56,512 nt of DNA from Microgenomates group bacterium ADurb.Bin219. Its GTDB lineage: Bacteria; Patescibacteriota; Microgenomatia; UM-FILTER-40-11. The stretch spans positions 1-56,512 of the forward strand of contig MWCH01000006.1 of NCBI GenBank assembly GCA_002069945.1. Reading direction: 5' to 3'. Of the stretch, positions 15,878-25,705 are shown piece by piece. Below the pieces are notes generated by a model that made no database searches, had not been told where the DNA came from, and saw only the letters and a program-made list of their open reading frames with translations. The position numbers were made by a program, and so were the translations under genes. Each line of letters begins with the position of its first letter. Position 1 is the stretch's first letter.

Positions 15878-16417
15878 GTGAGAAAGTTAAATGCAAAAGA
15901 ATTAAGGGGGATTAAGGGAACCAAGCCTTCGCTAAATTTTCGGCGGGCAAGGAAAAATTCAATTTATATTGTTCTTGATAATGTGTTGGATACCTATAAT
16001 GTGGGCAGTATTTTTCGTCTGGCGGATGCGGTTGCGGCCGAAAAAGTAATTTTATGCGGAGAGACCCAGGTGCCACCCAATTCCAGAATAAAAAAAGCTT
16101 CAATTAATACCACCGAGGTGGTTGAGTGGGAGTATTCTCCAACTGCAATTGAAGCAATATCAAAAATCAAAAATCAAATATCAAATATCAAAATTATTGG
16201 AATTGAGCAAAGCCCCAAAAGTGTTCCTTATACAAAAATAAAAACAACTTTTCCGGTAGTGTTGGTGGTGGGAAACGAGACCCACGGAGTTTCAAAAGAG
16301 GTTTTGGAAACGTGCGACGAAATTGCGGAAATACCGATGTGGGGAATTAATAAAAGTTTAAATGTCATGGTCAGTTTGGGGATTGTTTTGTATAAAATTT
16401 TAGAAAACTTGTCCTGA
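15878..16417 (+). CDS. SpoU/TrmH-family RNA 2'-O-methyltransferase
   Basis: A 179-residue SPOUT methyltransferase using S-adenosylmethionine to methylate ribose in tRNA or rRNA. The family motifs are IYIVLDNVLDTYNVGSIFRLAD (N-V-G-S-I-F-R, motif 1), VLVVGNETHGVS (motif 2) and IPMWGINKSLNVMVSLGI (motif 3), the last two forming the trefoil knot. It is only the catalytic domain, with no extra RNA-binding domain. An AT-rich repeat at 16157-16193 adds ISKIKNQISNIK between motifs 1 and 2. GTG start: a TGG-TAAAAT box ends 6 bases before it, suggesting a leaderless message. Confidence 0.88.
   Translation: MRKLNAKELRGIKGTKPSLNFRRARKNSIYIVLDNVLDTYNVGSIFRLADAVAAEKVILCGETQVPPNSRIKKASINTTEVVEWEYSPTAIEAISKIKNQISNIKIIGIEQSPKSVPYTKIKTTFPVVLVVGNETHGVSKEVLETCDEIAEIPMWGINKSLNVMVSLGIVLYKILENLS
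16157..16193. repeat. ATCAAAAATC/ATCAAATATC repeat inside the SpoU gene
   Basis: Four to five near-identical ATCAAA(A/T)ATC units lie in frame in the methyltransferase gene. The reverse complement of the same unit occurs between genes at 36786-36812, showing that it is a dispersed repeat rather than a protein-specific sequence. Confidence 0.6.
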
Positions 16418-16508
16418 GTGAGCAAGGTAAGTCGAAGGAAATGAAGGGTTGCTTTTATTTTTAAATTCCTTTAGATTTGATTATAGATAGCTTTTGGAGT
16501 TTAAAAAT

Positions 16509-17780
16509 ATGGGGTTTAAAAAAAATAACAAAAACCAGTTAGGGATTACTTCACCGATCCTTTTGATTTTGATTCTTTTATCTTCTTTTATTACTTTAAT
16601 TGCTGTTGGTTTAATTTTAAGACAAAGGATTATTTTTTTTCAAAAAGCCCAGGGAGAATGTGATAGCAATGCCTGTGAAGAACAAGGAGTAACTAATAAT
16701 TTAGTTTGTAGCGAGGGTGGTTTTTCTGGGAACGGCGATGGAAAAACAGTGGCCAGAAATTGTAATGACGTCCTCCCTACCAACATGGAATGCGTTGCCC
16801 ATGTTAAAGTTTTTTCTACCAAAGAAGAGTGTAATAGTTTTAATCTTGACGCAAGTAGAATTGACAGCAGTAGCCCAGGAATAGATCCTATTTATAAAGT
16901 AGATGATAAAGCTTGCTACGGTTTGACGATGATTTGTGAACATCCGATGATAAATAGTGCCGGATGTTATGCTACTCAATCTGATATCACCGATGGGTCT
17001 GGCCACCAATGTCACGACAAGAAAAAAGATTGTTCTTTATGTCCAGAACCAGCGGCGCCGACAACTCCTCCTCCTACCGACTGTTCATTACCTCAGCCAA
17101 CGGGTCTTATTTCAAATTGCGATTGTGCAAATACTTCTAGCGGAAATTGCAAATGTAATCTTAGTTGGAATAAAGTTTCGGAAGTTGAGACAAATGGTGA
17201 TTATAGGGTGACAATATGGGACGTTACGGACGGAACTTACAATGGACGCCATTGGGGGCACCTTACTTCTGGCTTGAATAACTGGACTTTTGAAGAGGCG
17301 GAACCGGGACATAAATATGAATTCAGTGTTTTGCCGAAAAAAAATGTCGCTTGTGTCGAAAATCCATTATACGAGTCAGAGAAAAAGGATTTTAGTTGTT
17401 CTTTGTGCCCAGTTGTTCCAATCGGGACTTATTGTATTTGCGCTCAGGCAAAAGTTTATGATGAAAATTGGAATTATCTTGAAGATTTGAAAAAGATTGA
17501 GGCGGGAAAGACTTACCACTTTACCGTTTTCGGCCGGGCCAGCAGCGGTGATCTTTATCCGGGCCGGGCAAGGTTTAGAATTAACGGCGCCGCCGACAAC
17601 TCCTGGTGTCTTGGTACGCCCAGAACCGTGGTTAACAATTGGTGTGAAGTGAACGGAGAAGGCCGCCATGTCGGCCATACGGGCAATCCGGAATATTTTG
17701 TTGATTTTAAAATTCCCGAAACCGGCGGCACTTTTACGATTCAAACAGAAGTTTATTGTCCCAGCGGTGGTTGGAAATAA
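16509..17780 (+). CDS. anchored surface protein with Fn3-like domain
   Basis: A 423-residue protein with a Lys/Asn-rich N-terminus and a single hydrophobic segment (about 13-38) ending in FFQKAQGE, resembling a type II or pilin-like anchor. A Cys-rich region follows (CDSNACEEQG and others), then a PAAPTTPPPT linker, a fibronectin type III-like domain (CNLSWNKVSEVETNGDYRVTIW region) and a C-terminal beta-sandwich (TYHFTVFGRAS, GGTFTIQTEVYC). No enzymatic motif is seen. The ATG at 16509 has a GGAG site 9 bases upstream; an in-frame TTG at 16494 is less likely. Confidence 0.65.
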   Translation: MGFKKNNKNQLGITSPILLILILLSSFITLIAVGLILRQRIIFFQKAQGECDSNACEEQGVTNNLVCSEGGFSGNGDGKTVARNCNDVLPTNMECVAHVKVFSTKEECNSFNLDASRIDSSSPGIDPIYKVDDKACYGLTMICEHPMINSAGCYATQSDITDGSGHQCHDKKKDCSLCPEPAAPTTPPPTDCSLPQPTGLISNCDCANTSSGNCKCNLSWNKVSEVETNGDYRVTIWDVTDGTYNGRHWGHLTSGLNNWTFEEAEPGHKYEFSVLPKKNVACVENPLYESEKKDFSCSLCPVVPIGTYCICAQAKVYDENWNYLEDLKKIEAGKTYHFTVFGRASSGDLYPGRARFRINGAADNSWCLGTPRTVVNNWCEVNGEGRHVGHTGNPEYFVDFKIPETGGTFTIQTEVYCPSGGWK

Positions 17781-17834
17781 TTTAATTCTTGACAGACGGG
17801 TTGAACCAGTTAAGAATAATAATTGGAGGAAAAA

Positions 17835-17951
17835 ATGGCAGCCAAAAAGAAACATATTAAAAAGCCGGCCAATTTCAAGCTCGCTCCATTTCATCTTTTT
17901 ATATTGATGATGGTCCTGACGGCGATTTTTTGTGCCTTATTAATGGTTTAA
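17835..17951 (+). CDS. small single-pass membrane protein
   Basis: A 38-residue ORF, MAAKKKHIKKPANFKLAPFH followed by a hydrophobic helix FILMMVLTAIFCALLMV. It has a strong GGAGG site 5 bases before the ATG and a promoter (TTGACA with TAAGAA-type -10) around 17792-17820. A Lys-rich cytoplasmic head and one membrane helix are all that can be seen. It could be a subunit or regulator of membrane proteins. Confidence 0.6.
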   Translation: MAAKKKHIKKPANFKLAPFHLFILMMVLTAIFCALLMV

Positions 17952-18000
17952 GCCGACAGGGAGCAAAAATCCAAAGTTGGCCAGCCGGCCGAATTTCTCG

Positions 18001-18029
18001 TTGACTTTTGGAATTTTTTCTGTTATTCT
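18001..18029 (+). promoter_or_regulatory. promoter upstream of 16S
   Basis: TTGACT (18001-18006), a 17-base spacer and TATTCT (18024-18029). TATTCT with a 17-base spacer also occurs at the 42.4-kb and 46.1-kb promoters, so it is an accepted -10 variant here. The transcript would run through the terminator at 18072-18096 towards boxA and 16S. Confidence 0.55.
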
Positions 18030-18071
18030 TTCTCCAGTATGACTTAACTTTGCCAAAAGTTATTGGTTTAG

Positions 18072-18096
18072 AACCTCGCTTTTGGCGAGGTTTTTT
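18072..18096 (+). terminator. intrinsic terminator/attenuator in the 16S leader
   Basis: AACCTCG pairs with CGAGGTT and is followed by a U-run. Upstream GCCAAAAG (18052-18059) is perfectly complementary to CUUUUGGC (18079-18086), which spans the loop and 3' arm, so an alternative antiterminator fold is available. Confidence 0.65.
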
Positions 18097-18217
18097 AATT
18101 CGCTTCCCTTGAAAATTGTTTTTTTTTATTAAGGCGAATTAACCCGCCTAAAATCGCTCTTCAATCCGTGCCTCGAGTGAGGCCGGGCAGAGAAGTCAGA
18201 TAAGACGGGCGTTCATA

Positions 18218-18229
18218 GTTCTTTGACAA
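18218..18229 (+). promoter_or_regulatory. boxA-like antitermination site before 16S
   Basis: GTTCTTTGACAA matches the rRNA boxA family (for example TGTTCTTTGA). The identical 12 bases occur before 23S at 27419-27430, which supports a shared NusB/S10-type antitermination function. Confidence 0.6.
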
Positions 18230-18265
18230 AAGAATATTTTTTTAAACTCATTTTGAGGTGGATTT

Positions 18266-18290
18266 TTTAATGTTCAGAATGTGGTAGGAA
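18266..18290 (+). other. 5' arm of 16S precursor processing stem
   Basis: This 25-base segment is complementary, with one mismatch, to 20378-20402 downstream of 16S. The resulting 24-bp helix would loop out the whole 16S precursor for RNase III cleavage. Confidence 0.75.
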
Positions 18291-18334
18291 TTTTTGAAAT
18301 TGAACTTCGTTCAAGCCAAGCTTGACGAGGTCAA

Positions 18335-20214
<1,880 letters not shown>

Positions 20215-20377
20215 AAAGGAGAAGATTTCACGCTGTGTCCGCCGAAGTCCGGCTTTGCCGAGACGAAGGAGGACCGAAGCTCTTCGGCGCTCCGATTTAT
20301 TCGGGGCGGCAAAAGAGCACAACTGAGTGGTACTCATTAAAAACTATGTTTGCTCAAAAAGTCATAGGGCAAGCGCC

Positions 20378-20402
20378 TTCCTACCACATTCGGAACATTA
20401 AA
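20378..20402 (+). other. 3' arm of 16S precursor processing stem
   Basis: Complementary to 18266-18290 (TTCCTACCACATTC pairs with GAATGTGGTAGGAA, apart from one mismatch further along). Part of the RNase III processing helix. Confidence 0.75.
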
Positions 20403-20434
20403 TTGGATAAGATATTGGAGATTGGAGATAAAGA

Positions 20435-20459
20435 AACCCGCTAACAAGGCGGGTTTTTT
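20435..20459 (+). terminator. terminator of the 16S transcription unit
   Basis: AACCCGC pairs with GCGGGTT around a 7-base loop, followed by six T. It ends the 16S transcript before any tRNA or 23S gene. The 20215-20434 stretch holds only the processing arm and leftover spacer; I see no gene in it. Confidence 0.8.
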
Positions 20460-20464
20460 GGTGG

Positions 20465-20512
20465 AAAAAAAAGGAAGCCGCTTCTTGATAATTGAAGCAA
20501 ACGGCTTCCTTT
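20465..20512 (-). terminator. terminator of the minus-strand surface gene
   Basis: Read on the minus strand, AAGGAAGCCG pairs with CGGCTTCCTT, with an inner GAAG/CTTC stem, and is followed by eight T. It faces the 16S terminator, so the two convergent units are insulated from each other. Confidence 0.75.
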
Positions 20513-20527
20513 ATGGAGCGAGAAAAG

Positions 20528-22048
20528 CTACTTTGGTTTAAGCAAGGAGGAATCGGTGGCGGTTATCGGCCCGGTAATTTCCCGACAGGTTACGGTCAGG
20601 AAGTTGGTAATACTAACCGGGAATAGCACAGTGAAAGGTTGGCCGCCGATTTCCAGAAAAAGACTTCTGCCGGATGACAATTCGGGAAATTGCCAATTAA
20701 CCTGATGGAAGAAAGACCGATAGGTTCCGCTGCGGGAGGGAGTAATGTTATAGATCTCCGGCGGTAAGCTGTCGGTAATCTCCAGACCGGTCAAAGGACA
20801 ATTTCCGGTGTTGGTGATCCAGATTCCGTACCAATTCCACCAGCCGCTGGTCCACCTTCCTTCGTAGTGCATGGTATTTTTGGTTACCACCAAAGAAGGG
20901 AGACAGGGGATGGTGGGCGTCGGGGTTGGGGTTTCGGTAAAAGTCGGTGTTGCTGTTGGAGAGTTGGTAGGTGACGGACTGGCTGTTATGGTTGCGGTTG
21001 TTGTCGGTGTTCCTGTCGGCGTTTCGGTCGGTTGCGGACAAAGTCTTACCCATCCGTAATCAACCATCGCCGGGAAAACCCAGACGGTTATTCTTTTACC
21101 GTAAGGATCAACTACCCGCCAGTAGATTGTTCCCGGTCCGTTAACGTTGACGATGAATGTATGGATACCGGGAACAAATTCCGTTGGCCCCTGCCAGTCA
21201 ACTCTTTCCAATGGAGTGATATCGGAGTTTACCGCCATTGACGTTCCTCCGATCAGTTCGTAACCGAGAACAACCGAATAGCCGGCCGGACAAGGATAAA
21301 GGCAATCAACAAACAACCGCCAAAAGAACGGCGGCGGCGTTTTGGTTGCCGTTGAAGTCTTAATCTCGGTCCTGGTCGGCGTTCTAGAAGGGATTCTGGT
21401 TTTCGTTTTGGTTGGGATTGGTGTTCCGGTTGGTTTTTCCTCGGTTGTGGTTGGCGTCGGCGTTGCCGTTCCCGTTGGGGTTGGTGAAGAGCAAAGACAG
21501 TTGCTTTGCTCCGGGCATTCAGGATTGCGGCAGTAAGCGTCTAATAACCCCGGCCAACAAACAAGCGGTTCGTTGCAGACAGAGTCTGGTTGACCGCAGA
21601 ACTGGTTACAACTGAGGTAAGTAATTGTCGCAGTCGGTGTCGTTGTCGGAATTTCCGAACACTGATAGTAAAATCTGACATGGCTGATTTCCTTACAATC
21701 CGGTCCCGGGTTTCCCGTTCGGCTGACGGTCACAACTTGCGTACCGATACCCGAAACAGTGTAGCAGCCGTTGGTTCCGCTTTCGTAAAAGTAGAACTCG
21801 CCGGCGCCCGATTGCTCCGATCCCGCTTTGACAACAACCAGACTGATTATTGTTCCGTTAGGAGCGGTCCAAGTGGCATTTTCCCGGCCTTGTTCAAATT
21901 CAATCTTGTGGCAATCGGGGCAAGAACCGTCTCCACAAGAATAGGGAGAACTTTCCAGCCCGACAACAAAGCCGTCTGCCAACATCAACAAGACTAAGGA
22001 GATAGCCAGTATTGCTCCCAAAAACAACCGAACCATTTTCCTTTCCAT
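20528..22048 (-). CDS. secreted Cys-rich/DUF11-like surface protein
   Basis: A 506-residue secreted protein with a signal sequence (about 6-28). The first domain has ECxxCHK-like SCPDCHKIEFEQG cysteines and ends near ISHVRFYYQC. A Cys-rich module follows (SCNQFCGQPDSVCNEPLVCW ... YCRNPECPEQSNCLC), then long Thr/Pro linkers, a beta-domain (YSVVLGYELIGG region), a second linker and a C-terminal DUF11-like domain (ITNTGNCPLTGLEITDSLPP). The same Cys-rich module appears in the 1173-residue protein at 42.5-46.1 kb. A GGAGGAAAGG site precedes the ATG. Probably a cell-surface adhesin or sheath protein. Confidence 0.75.
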   Translation of the reverse strand: MERKMVRLFLGAILAISLVLLMLADGFVVGLESSPYSCGDGSCPDCHKIEFEQGRENATWTAPNGTIISLVVVKAGSEQSGAGEFYFYESGTNGCYTVSGIGTQVVTVSRTGNPGPDCKEISHVRFYYQCSEIPTTTPTATITYLSCNQFCGQPDSVCNEPLVCWPGLLDAYCRNPECPEQSNCLCSSPTPTGTATPTPTTTEEKPTGTPIPTKTKTRIPSRTPTRTEIKTSTATKTPPPFFWRLFVDCLYPCPAGYSVVLGYELIGGTSMAVNSDITPLERVDWQGPTEFVPGIHTFIVNVNGPGTIYWRVVDPYGKRITVWVFPAMVDYGWVRLCPQPTETPTGTPTTTATITASPSPTNSPTATPTFTETPTPTPTIPCLPSLVVTKNTMHYEGRWTSGWWNWYGIWITNTGNCPLTGLEITDSLPPEIYNITPSRSGTYRSFFHQVNWQFPELSSGRSLFLEIGGQPFTVLFPVSITNFLTVTCREITGPITATDSSLLKPK

Positions 22049-22224
22049 TTGGTCCTTTCCTCCATTCCTTTTTTCTTAGCTGAAGATTGCTTTTCTCACT
22101 TGTTAAAGAGCTGCCTATATCTTTTTCCCGCTTTTTTTGGGATAAGATTACGGCCTTGAGCCGATTTTAACATCATTGAAAAAAAATACAAATTGCCGGA
22201 GGAAGTGAAGAGAAGAAGTTATTG

Positions 22225-22298
22225 TGGGCACATCAGGATTCGAACCTGAGACCTCGTCTTTATCAGAGACGCGCTCTAACCAACTGAGCTATGTGCCC
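22225..22298 (-). tRNA. tRNA-Ile (GAU)
   Basis: A complete cloverleaf on the minus strand: acceptor GGGCACA with UGUGCCC, D-arm GCUC/GAGC, anticodon loop CUGAUAA (GAU), T-arm UCAGG-UUCGAAU-CCUGA, discriminator A. CCA is not encoded. In most bacteria this tRNA sits in the 16S-23S spacer; here it lies alone on the opposite strand between the separated rRNA genes. Confidence 0.95.
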
Positions 22299-22331
22299 AA
22301 ATTTTAAGAAATTCGGATATATCAGATCGCT

Positions 22332-22428
22332 GACCGGTTATAAATTCAAACTTCGCTGTCAGAGAAGCGCCAAGAAAAATCGGCTGCCAAATTAGACTTT
22401 GCGCTCTAACTAAATGAGCTAACCGTCC
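22332..22428 (-). pseudogene. tRNA-like remnant upstream of tRNA-Ile
   Basis: On the minus strand GGACGGU-UA-GCUC...GAGC is a good acceptor strand and D-arm, and ACCGGUC can pair with the acceptor apart from one mismatch. The anticodon arm (GCAAA-GUCUAAU-UUGGC) has one mismatch and would read CUA. Two extra hairpins (GCCGA/UUGGC and CGCU/AGCG) fill the variable region, and the T-stem (CGAAG/UUAUA) does not pair. It is best read as a decayed or insertion-damaged tRNA. A further GGTGCCCA fragment at 22431-22438 (minus strand) looks like another tRNA-Ile 3' end. Confidence 0.4.
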
Positions 22429-22496
22429 GTTGGGCACCTTACGGGATGGAACGATTCTAGCATATTTTTCTTTTATCTTTCAAGCTCTTTAAGTCC

Positions 22497-22525
22497 TTGT
22501 CATTATTTTTTCGTTAAAATATAAT
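22497..22525 (+). promoter_or_regulatory. promoter of the DedA-like gene, leaderless
   Basis: TTGTCA (22497-22502), a 17-base spacer and TATAAT (22520-22525). The ATG is at 22532, 6 bases after the -10 box, so the mRNA should start at the ATG. Confidence 0.6.
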
Positions 22526-22531
22526 TTTCCA

Positions 22532-23185
22532 ATGGGAAATATTTTGGCAACGATTACCAACTTTATTCAAAAATTTGGTTTCTGGGGTGTTTTTTTCGCC
22601 GGAATATTGGAACAAATTATTGTTCCGATTCCTTCTCCGATAGTGCCGATGGGCGGCGGGTTTTTTTTGATAGAGAAGGGAATTCCTTTGGTTGAGGCAA
22701 TCAAAACGGTTTTTATTAAAGTGGCCATTCCTTTTTCTTTGGGTTCTACTTTAGGCGCCACTTTGGTTTTTTTAATTACTTACAAGGGAGCAATTTTTAT
22801 TATTGATAAGCTGGAAAAGTATCTTGAATTTGGTTGGAAAGACATAGAAAAAGTCAAAAAGAAATTTTTCCGCGGTAGCCCCTTGGACGAGATTTTAATT
22901 TTTTTGTTCATGGCAATTCCGGTTATTCCTTCTTCGCTAATTTCCGCGGTTTGCGGCGCCATTCGGATCGAAACTTGGGATTTTTATCTGTTTACCTTTC
23001 TGGGCTTGGCGGTTAGGGGGATTGTTTTGGGAACTTTTGGCTGGTGGTTTGGGGAAGCCTATTTAAAAGTTGCCGAAGGTGTTAATCGGGTGGAAAGCTT
23101 GATTTTTATTCTGATGGGTTTATTAATTGCGGGAGTGCTTTTTTGGGGGTATAAAAACAGGGATAAGTTTTTGGGAAGAAATTAA
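22532..23185 (+). CDS. DedA/VTT-family membrane protein
   Basis: A 217-residue multi-pass membrane protein of the DedA (SNARE-associated/VTT) family. It has the N-terminal ITNFIQKFGFWGVFFAGILEQ re-entrant region with the acidic EQIIVPIPSPIVPMGGG motif, the FRGSPLDEILIFLFMAIPVIPSSLISAVCG segment containing the conserved Pro-rich turn, and a final helix before GYKNRDKF. DedA proteins are linked to lipid carrier flipping and membrane homeostasis. It ends 5 bases before the convergent Clp gene. Confidence 0.82.
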   Translation: MGNILATITNFIQKFGFWGVFFAGILEQIIVPIPSPIVPMGGGFFLIEKGIPLVEAIKTVFIKVAIPFSLGSTLGATLVFLITYKGAIFIIDKLEKYLEFGWKDIEKVKKKFFRGSPLDEILIFLFMAIPVIPSSLISAVCGAIRIETWDFYLFTFLGLAVRGIVLGTFGWWFGEAYLKVAEGVNRVESLIFILMGLLIAGVLFWGYKNRDKFLGRN

Positions 23186-23189
23186 AAGA

Positions 23190-25637
23190 TTAAATTTGGA
23201 CTTCAATTTCTTCACCTTTTATTATTTCTTCTTTTAATAATTTTTGGGCAATTTGATCTTCAATTTTATCTTGAATTAATCTTTTCATCGGCCGTGCGCC
23301 GAACTCCGGCTCGTAGCCCTGATCAGCTACTTTTTTAATCAATTCCGGGGTAATTTTTAAAGAGAATCCTTTTAAGGAAAGCCTTTGGTTAAGTGATTTG
23401 AGCATCAGCTCGGCGATTTTTTCCAAATTTTCCGGAGTTAACGGCCGGAAAACAATAACACCATCAAAACGGTTGATAAATTCCGGAGAAAAAATTCTTT
23501 CCTTTAAGATATATTCGGTTACTTGCCCGGAAAAATCGGTTTTAATTGATTTTTTCCGGTTGGCCAGAACGTTTCTGATGAATTCCGCGCCGGCATTGGA
23601 GGTGGCGATAATAATCAGATTCCGGCAATCTACTTTTTTTCCGAAAGCGTCGGTAAAATATCCTTCATCAAGGATAGTTAAAAAAAGATTTAAAACCTTG
23701 CGGTCGGCTTTTTCCATTTCGTCAACCAGAAGCAAGGAAAAAGGTTTTTCGCGGATCGCGTTTGCCAACTGACCGGGTTCTTTGTTACTGGCGGAGCCGA
23801 TGGCTCTTTCCAAGGCGTCTCCTGTTTGGAATTCGGCCATATCCAGACGGATCATTCTTTCGTCTGAACCAAAATATGCTTGGGCTAAAGTCTTGGCGGT
23901 TTCGGTTTTACCGACTCCGGTTGGTCCTAAAAAAAGGAAAGAGCCGACCGGCCGGTTTTTGGCAGAAATACCGGTTCTGGCGCGCCGCATCGCCTTGGCG
24001 ATTTGCTCAATCGCTTCGTCCTGGGCGATAATTCTTTGGTGCAGAATTTTTTCCAGGTTAGCCAGTTTAGTTGATTCTTCCTGGCTGATTTCACCAACCG
24101 GAATTTTGGTTTTTTCGCTTAAATGTTGATCAACATCTTCTTTGAGAACCAGCCGGCGTTTGGTTTGGCTGACTCCGACACAGACTTCGTCCAATAGATC
24201 AATCGCTTTTTCCGGAAAAGGCAAATCAATAAGATATTGTTCCGATTTTTTGATCGCTTCATCAATTGCCTGATAAGTAATATAGGTATTGGTTCTTTGT
24301 TCAAAAACGGGAGCGACTTTTTGAATAATTTGATAAGCTTCTTCCTGGGTTGGAGGAGCGACCTCAACCTTTTCAAAATATTTGGCGATTTCCGGGTTAG
24401 GATAAAGATATTTTTGGTAATCGGTCGGCGTGGTCGTTCCGATTATCTGGAGATTGTTTCCGGCAGCCGAATTAAGGATAACGTCGGCCAGATTGATTCT
24501 TTCTCCGGTAGTTGAACCGGCCAGATATAAATCAATCCGCTTGATGACAAGAATAATATTTCCGGCCTCGGCGGCTTCTTTAAGAATTTTTTCCAGGTTG
24601 CCTTTAATTTCTTGGTTGGTCTTTCCGGTTGCCAAAACAGAGGTCAGATTAAGTTCCAAAACTCTTTTGCGGGAAAGAGAAGGATGAATTTTTCCCAAAG
24701 AAACCAAACGGGCAAAATTTAAAATAATAGTGGTTCGACCGACGCCCGGTTCGCCGATTAAAAGAACATTATTTTGGGAGGAACGGGCCAAGACCTGTTC
24801 CATCATCTTGGCTTCTTTTTCCCGGCCGACTAAGTGGTGGGAATAAGGAAGCGGCGCTGTTAAATCCGAGGAAAATTTGTCCAAGTTAACCGTATAGCCA
24901 TAGATTAAATCCCGACCAAGTGGCTTGATTGACAAAAGATTTTCCAAAGACCAGAATCGACTTTTTTTTAACTTTTGATTTTCAAGCTCTGCAAACCAAT
25001 TCAGGACTTTTTGAACATCATCGGTATTCAGCGAGTGTTCTTTCAAATATAGGTTAAAAGCAGGCCAATTTTCCGCTAAAAAAGTTACCGGTCCGGCAAA
25101 TGATTTTTCCGTCGTGTTTAAAGAAAAAGTAAAGAGGTCAGAAGAAACTGAAGAGAGAAAAACAGAGAGGTCAAGCGAAAGTCTATTTTGAAAAAAAAGA
25201 CCGATTTTAGTGGCCGCAAATTCTTTAAGAATTTTTTGGCCGGTAACCTCTTTGCCGGCTTGCCAATCTGCCGGCGGCAACTCTTTTTTAAGAGAAAGAA
25301 AAAGAGGATAGGTTAAACCGGGAAGGAAAAACCAAAGAACCCAGGCCGGCAAAAACAAAGCGGCAATAATAACAAGAGAGACCAGGCCTAGAATAATTAA
25401 AATTAAACGGGAGAAGGTTCCCATCAGCCGGGAAACAAAGTTAAAAGAAAGAACGTTAAGATATCTTTCCAGGTCAAAACCGCGATCTTTTTCCAAGGTT
25501 AATCTTTTCCAGGGAGCAAAAATATTGGCCGCCAGTTCTTTAAGAGAGAAGAAATGACCGACAAATTGTAAAAAATTATGCCAAACAAAAAATAATTTCC
25601 GGGGAGCGTAAAGATAGTGCCAATACAGATAAGTCAT
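23190..25637 (-). CDS. membrane-anchored Clp/Hsp100 ATPase with inactive first AAA domain
   Basis: An 815-residue protein. Residues 1-50 are amphipathic, 70-118 form two transmembrane helices, 120-250 are a helical linker, and two AAA+ domains follow. D1 (about 262-480) has Walker A GEPGVGRT (Arg301 in place of Lys) and VIKRID in place of the Walker B FIDEIH, so it should not hydrolyse ATP. D2 (about 525-740) is intact: GPTGVGKT (571-578), LLLVDEMEKA (Glu640), sensor 1 IIATSN, arginine finger INRFDGV. There is no Clp N-domain, and I see no IGF/LGF-type ClpP-binding loop in D2. It is probably a membrane-located unfoldase or disaggregase rather than a ClpP partner. Confidence 0.85.
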   Translation of the reverse strand: MTYLYWHYLYAPRKLFFVWHNFLQFVGHFFSLKELAANIFAPWKRLTLEKDRGFDLERYLNVLSFNFVSRLMGTFSRLILIILGLVSLVIIAALFLPAWVLWFFLPGLTYPLFLSLKKELPPADWQAGKEVTGQKILKEFAATKIGLFFQNRLSLDLSVFLSSVSSDLFTFSLNTTEKSFAGPVTFLAENWPAFNLYLKEHSLNTDDVQKVLNWFAELENQKLKKSRFWSLENLLSIKPLGRDLIYGYTVNLDKFSSDLTAPLPYSHHLVGREKEAKMMEQVLARSSQNNVLLIGEPGVGRTTIILNFARLVSLGKIHPSLSRKRVLELNLTSVLATGKTNQEIKGNLEKILKEAAEAGNIILVIKRIDLYLAGSTTGERINLADVILNSAAGNNLQIIGTTTPTDYQKYLYPNPEIAKYFEKVEVAPPTQEEAYQIIQKVAPVFEQRTNTYITYQAIDEAIKKSEQYLIDLPFPEKAIDLLDEVCVGVSQTKRRLVLKEDVDQHLSEKTKIPVGEISQEESTKLANLEKILHQRIIAQDEAIEQIAKAMRRARTGISAKNRPVGSFLFLGPTGVGKTETAKTLAQAYFGSDERMIRLDMAEFQTGDALERAIGSASNKEPGQLANAIREKPFSLLLVDEMEKADRKVLNLFLTILDEGYFTDAFGKKVDCRNLIIIATSNAGAEFIRNVLANRKKSIKTDFSGQVTEYILKERIFSPEFINRFDGVIVFRPLTPENLEKIAELMLKSLNQRLSLKGFSLKITPELIKKVADQGYEPEFGARPMKRLIQDKIEDQIAQKLLKEEIIKGEEIEVQI

Positions 25638-25705
25638 TTCTAATATTTCCAGTCTATCAGTCTTTGAGTTTAAGAATCAAGTAAAAATGATATAATTTTT
25701 TAAAG

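Noticed and set aside
20235-20444. 69-codon frame after 16S
   Set aside because: It covers the processing stem and terminator, and lacks a ribosome-binding site or protein-like composition.
22380-22428. Amber suppressor tRNA
   Set aside because: The would-be CUA anticodon sits in an RNA whose T-arm cannot form; UAG ends normal genes here (for example the LysM gene at 42426).
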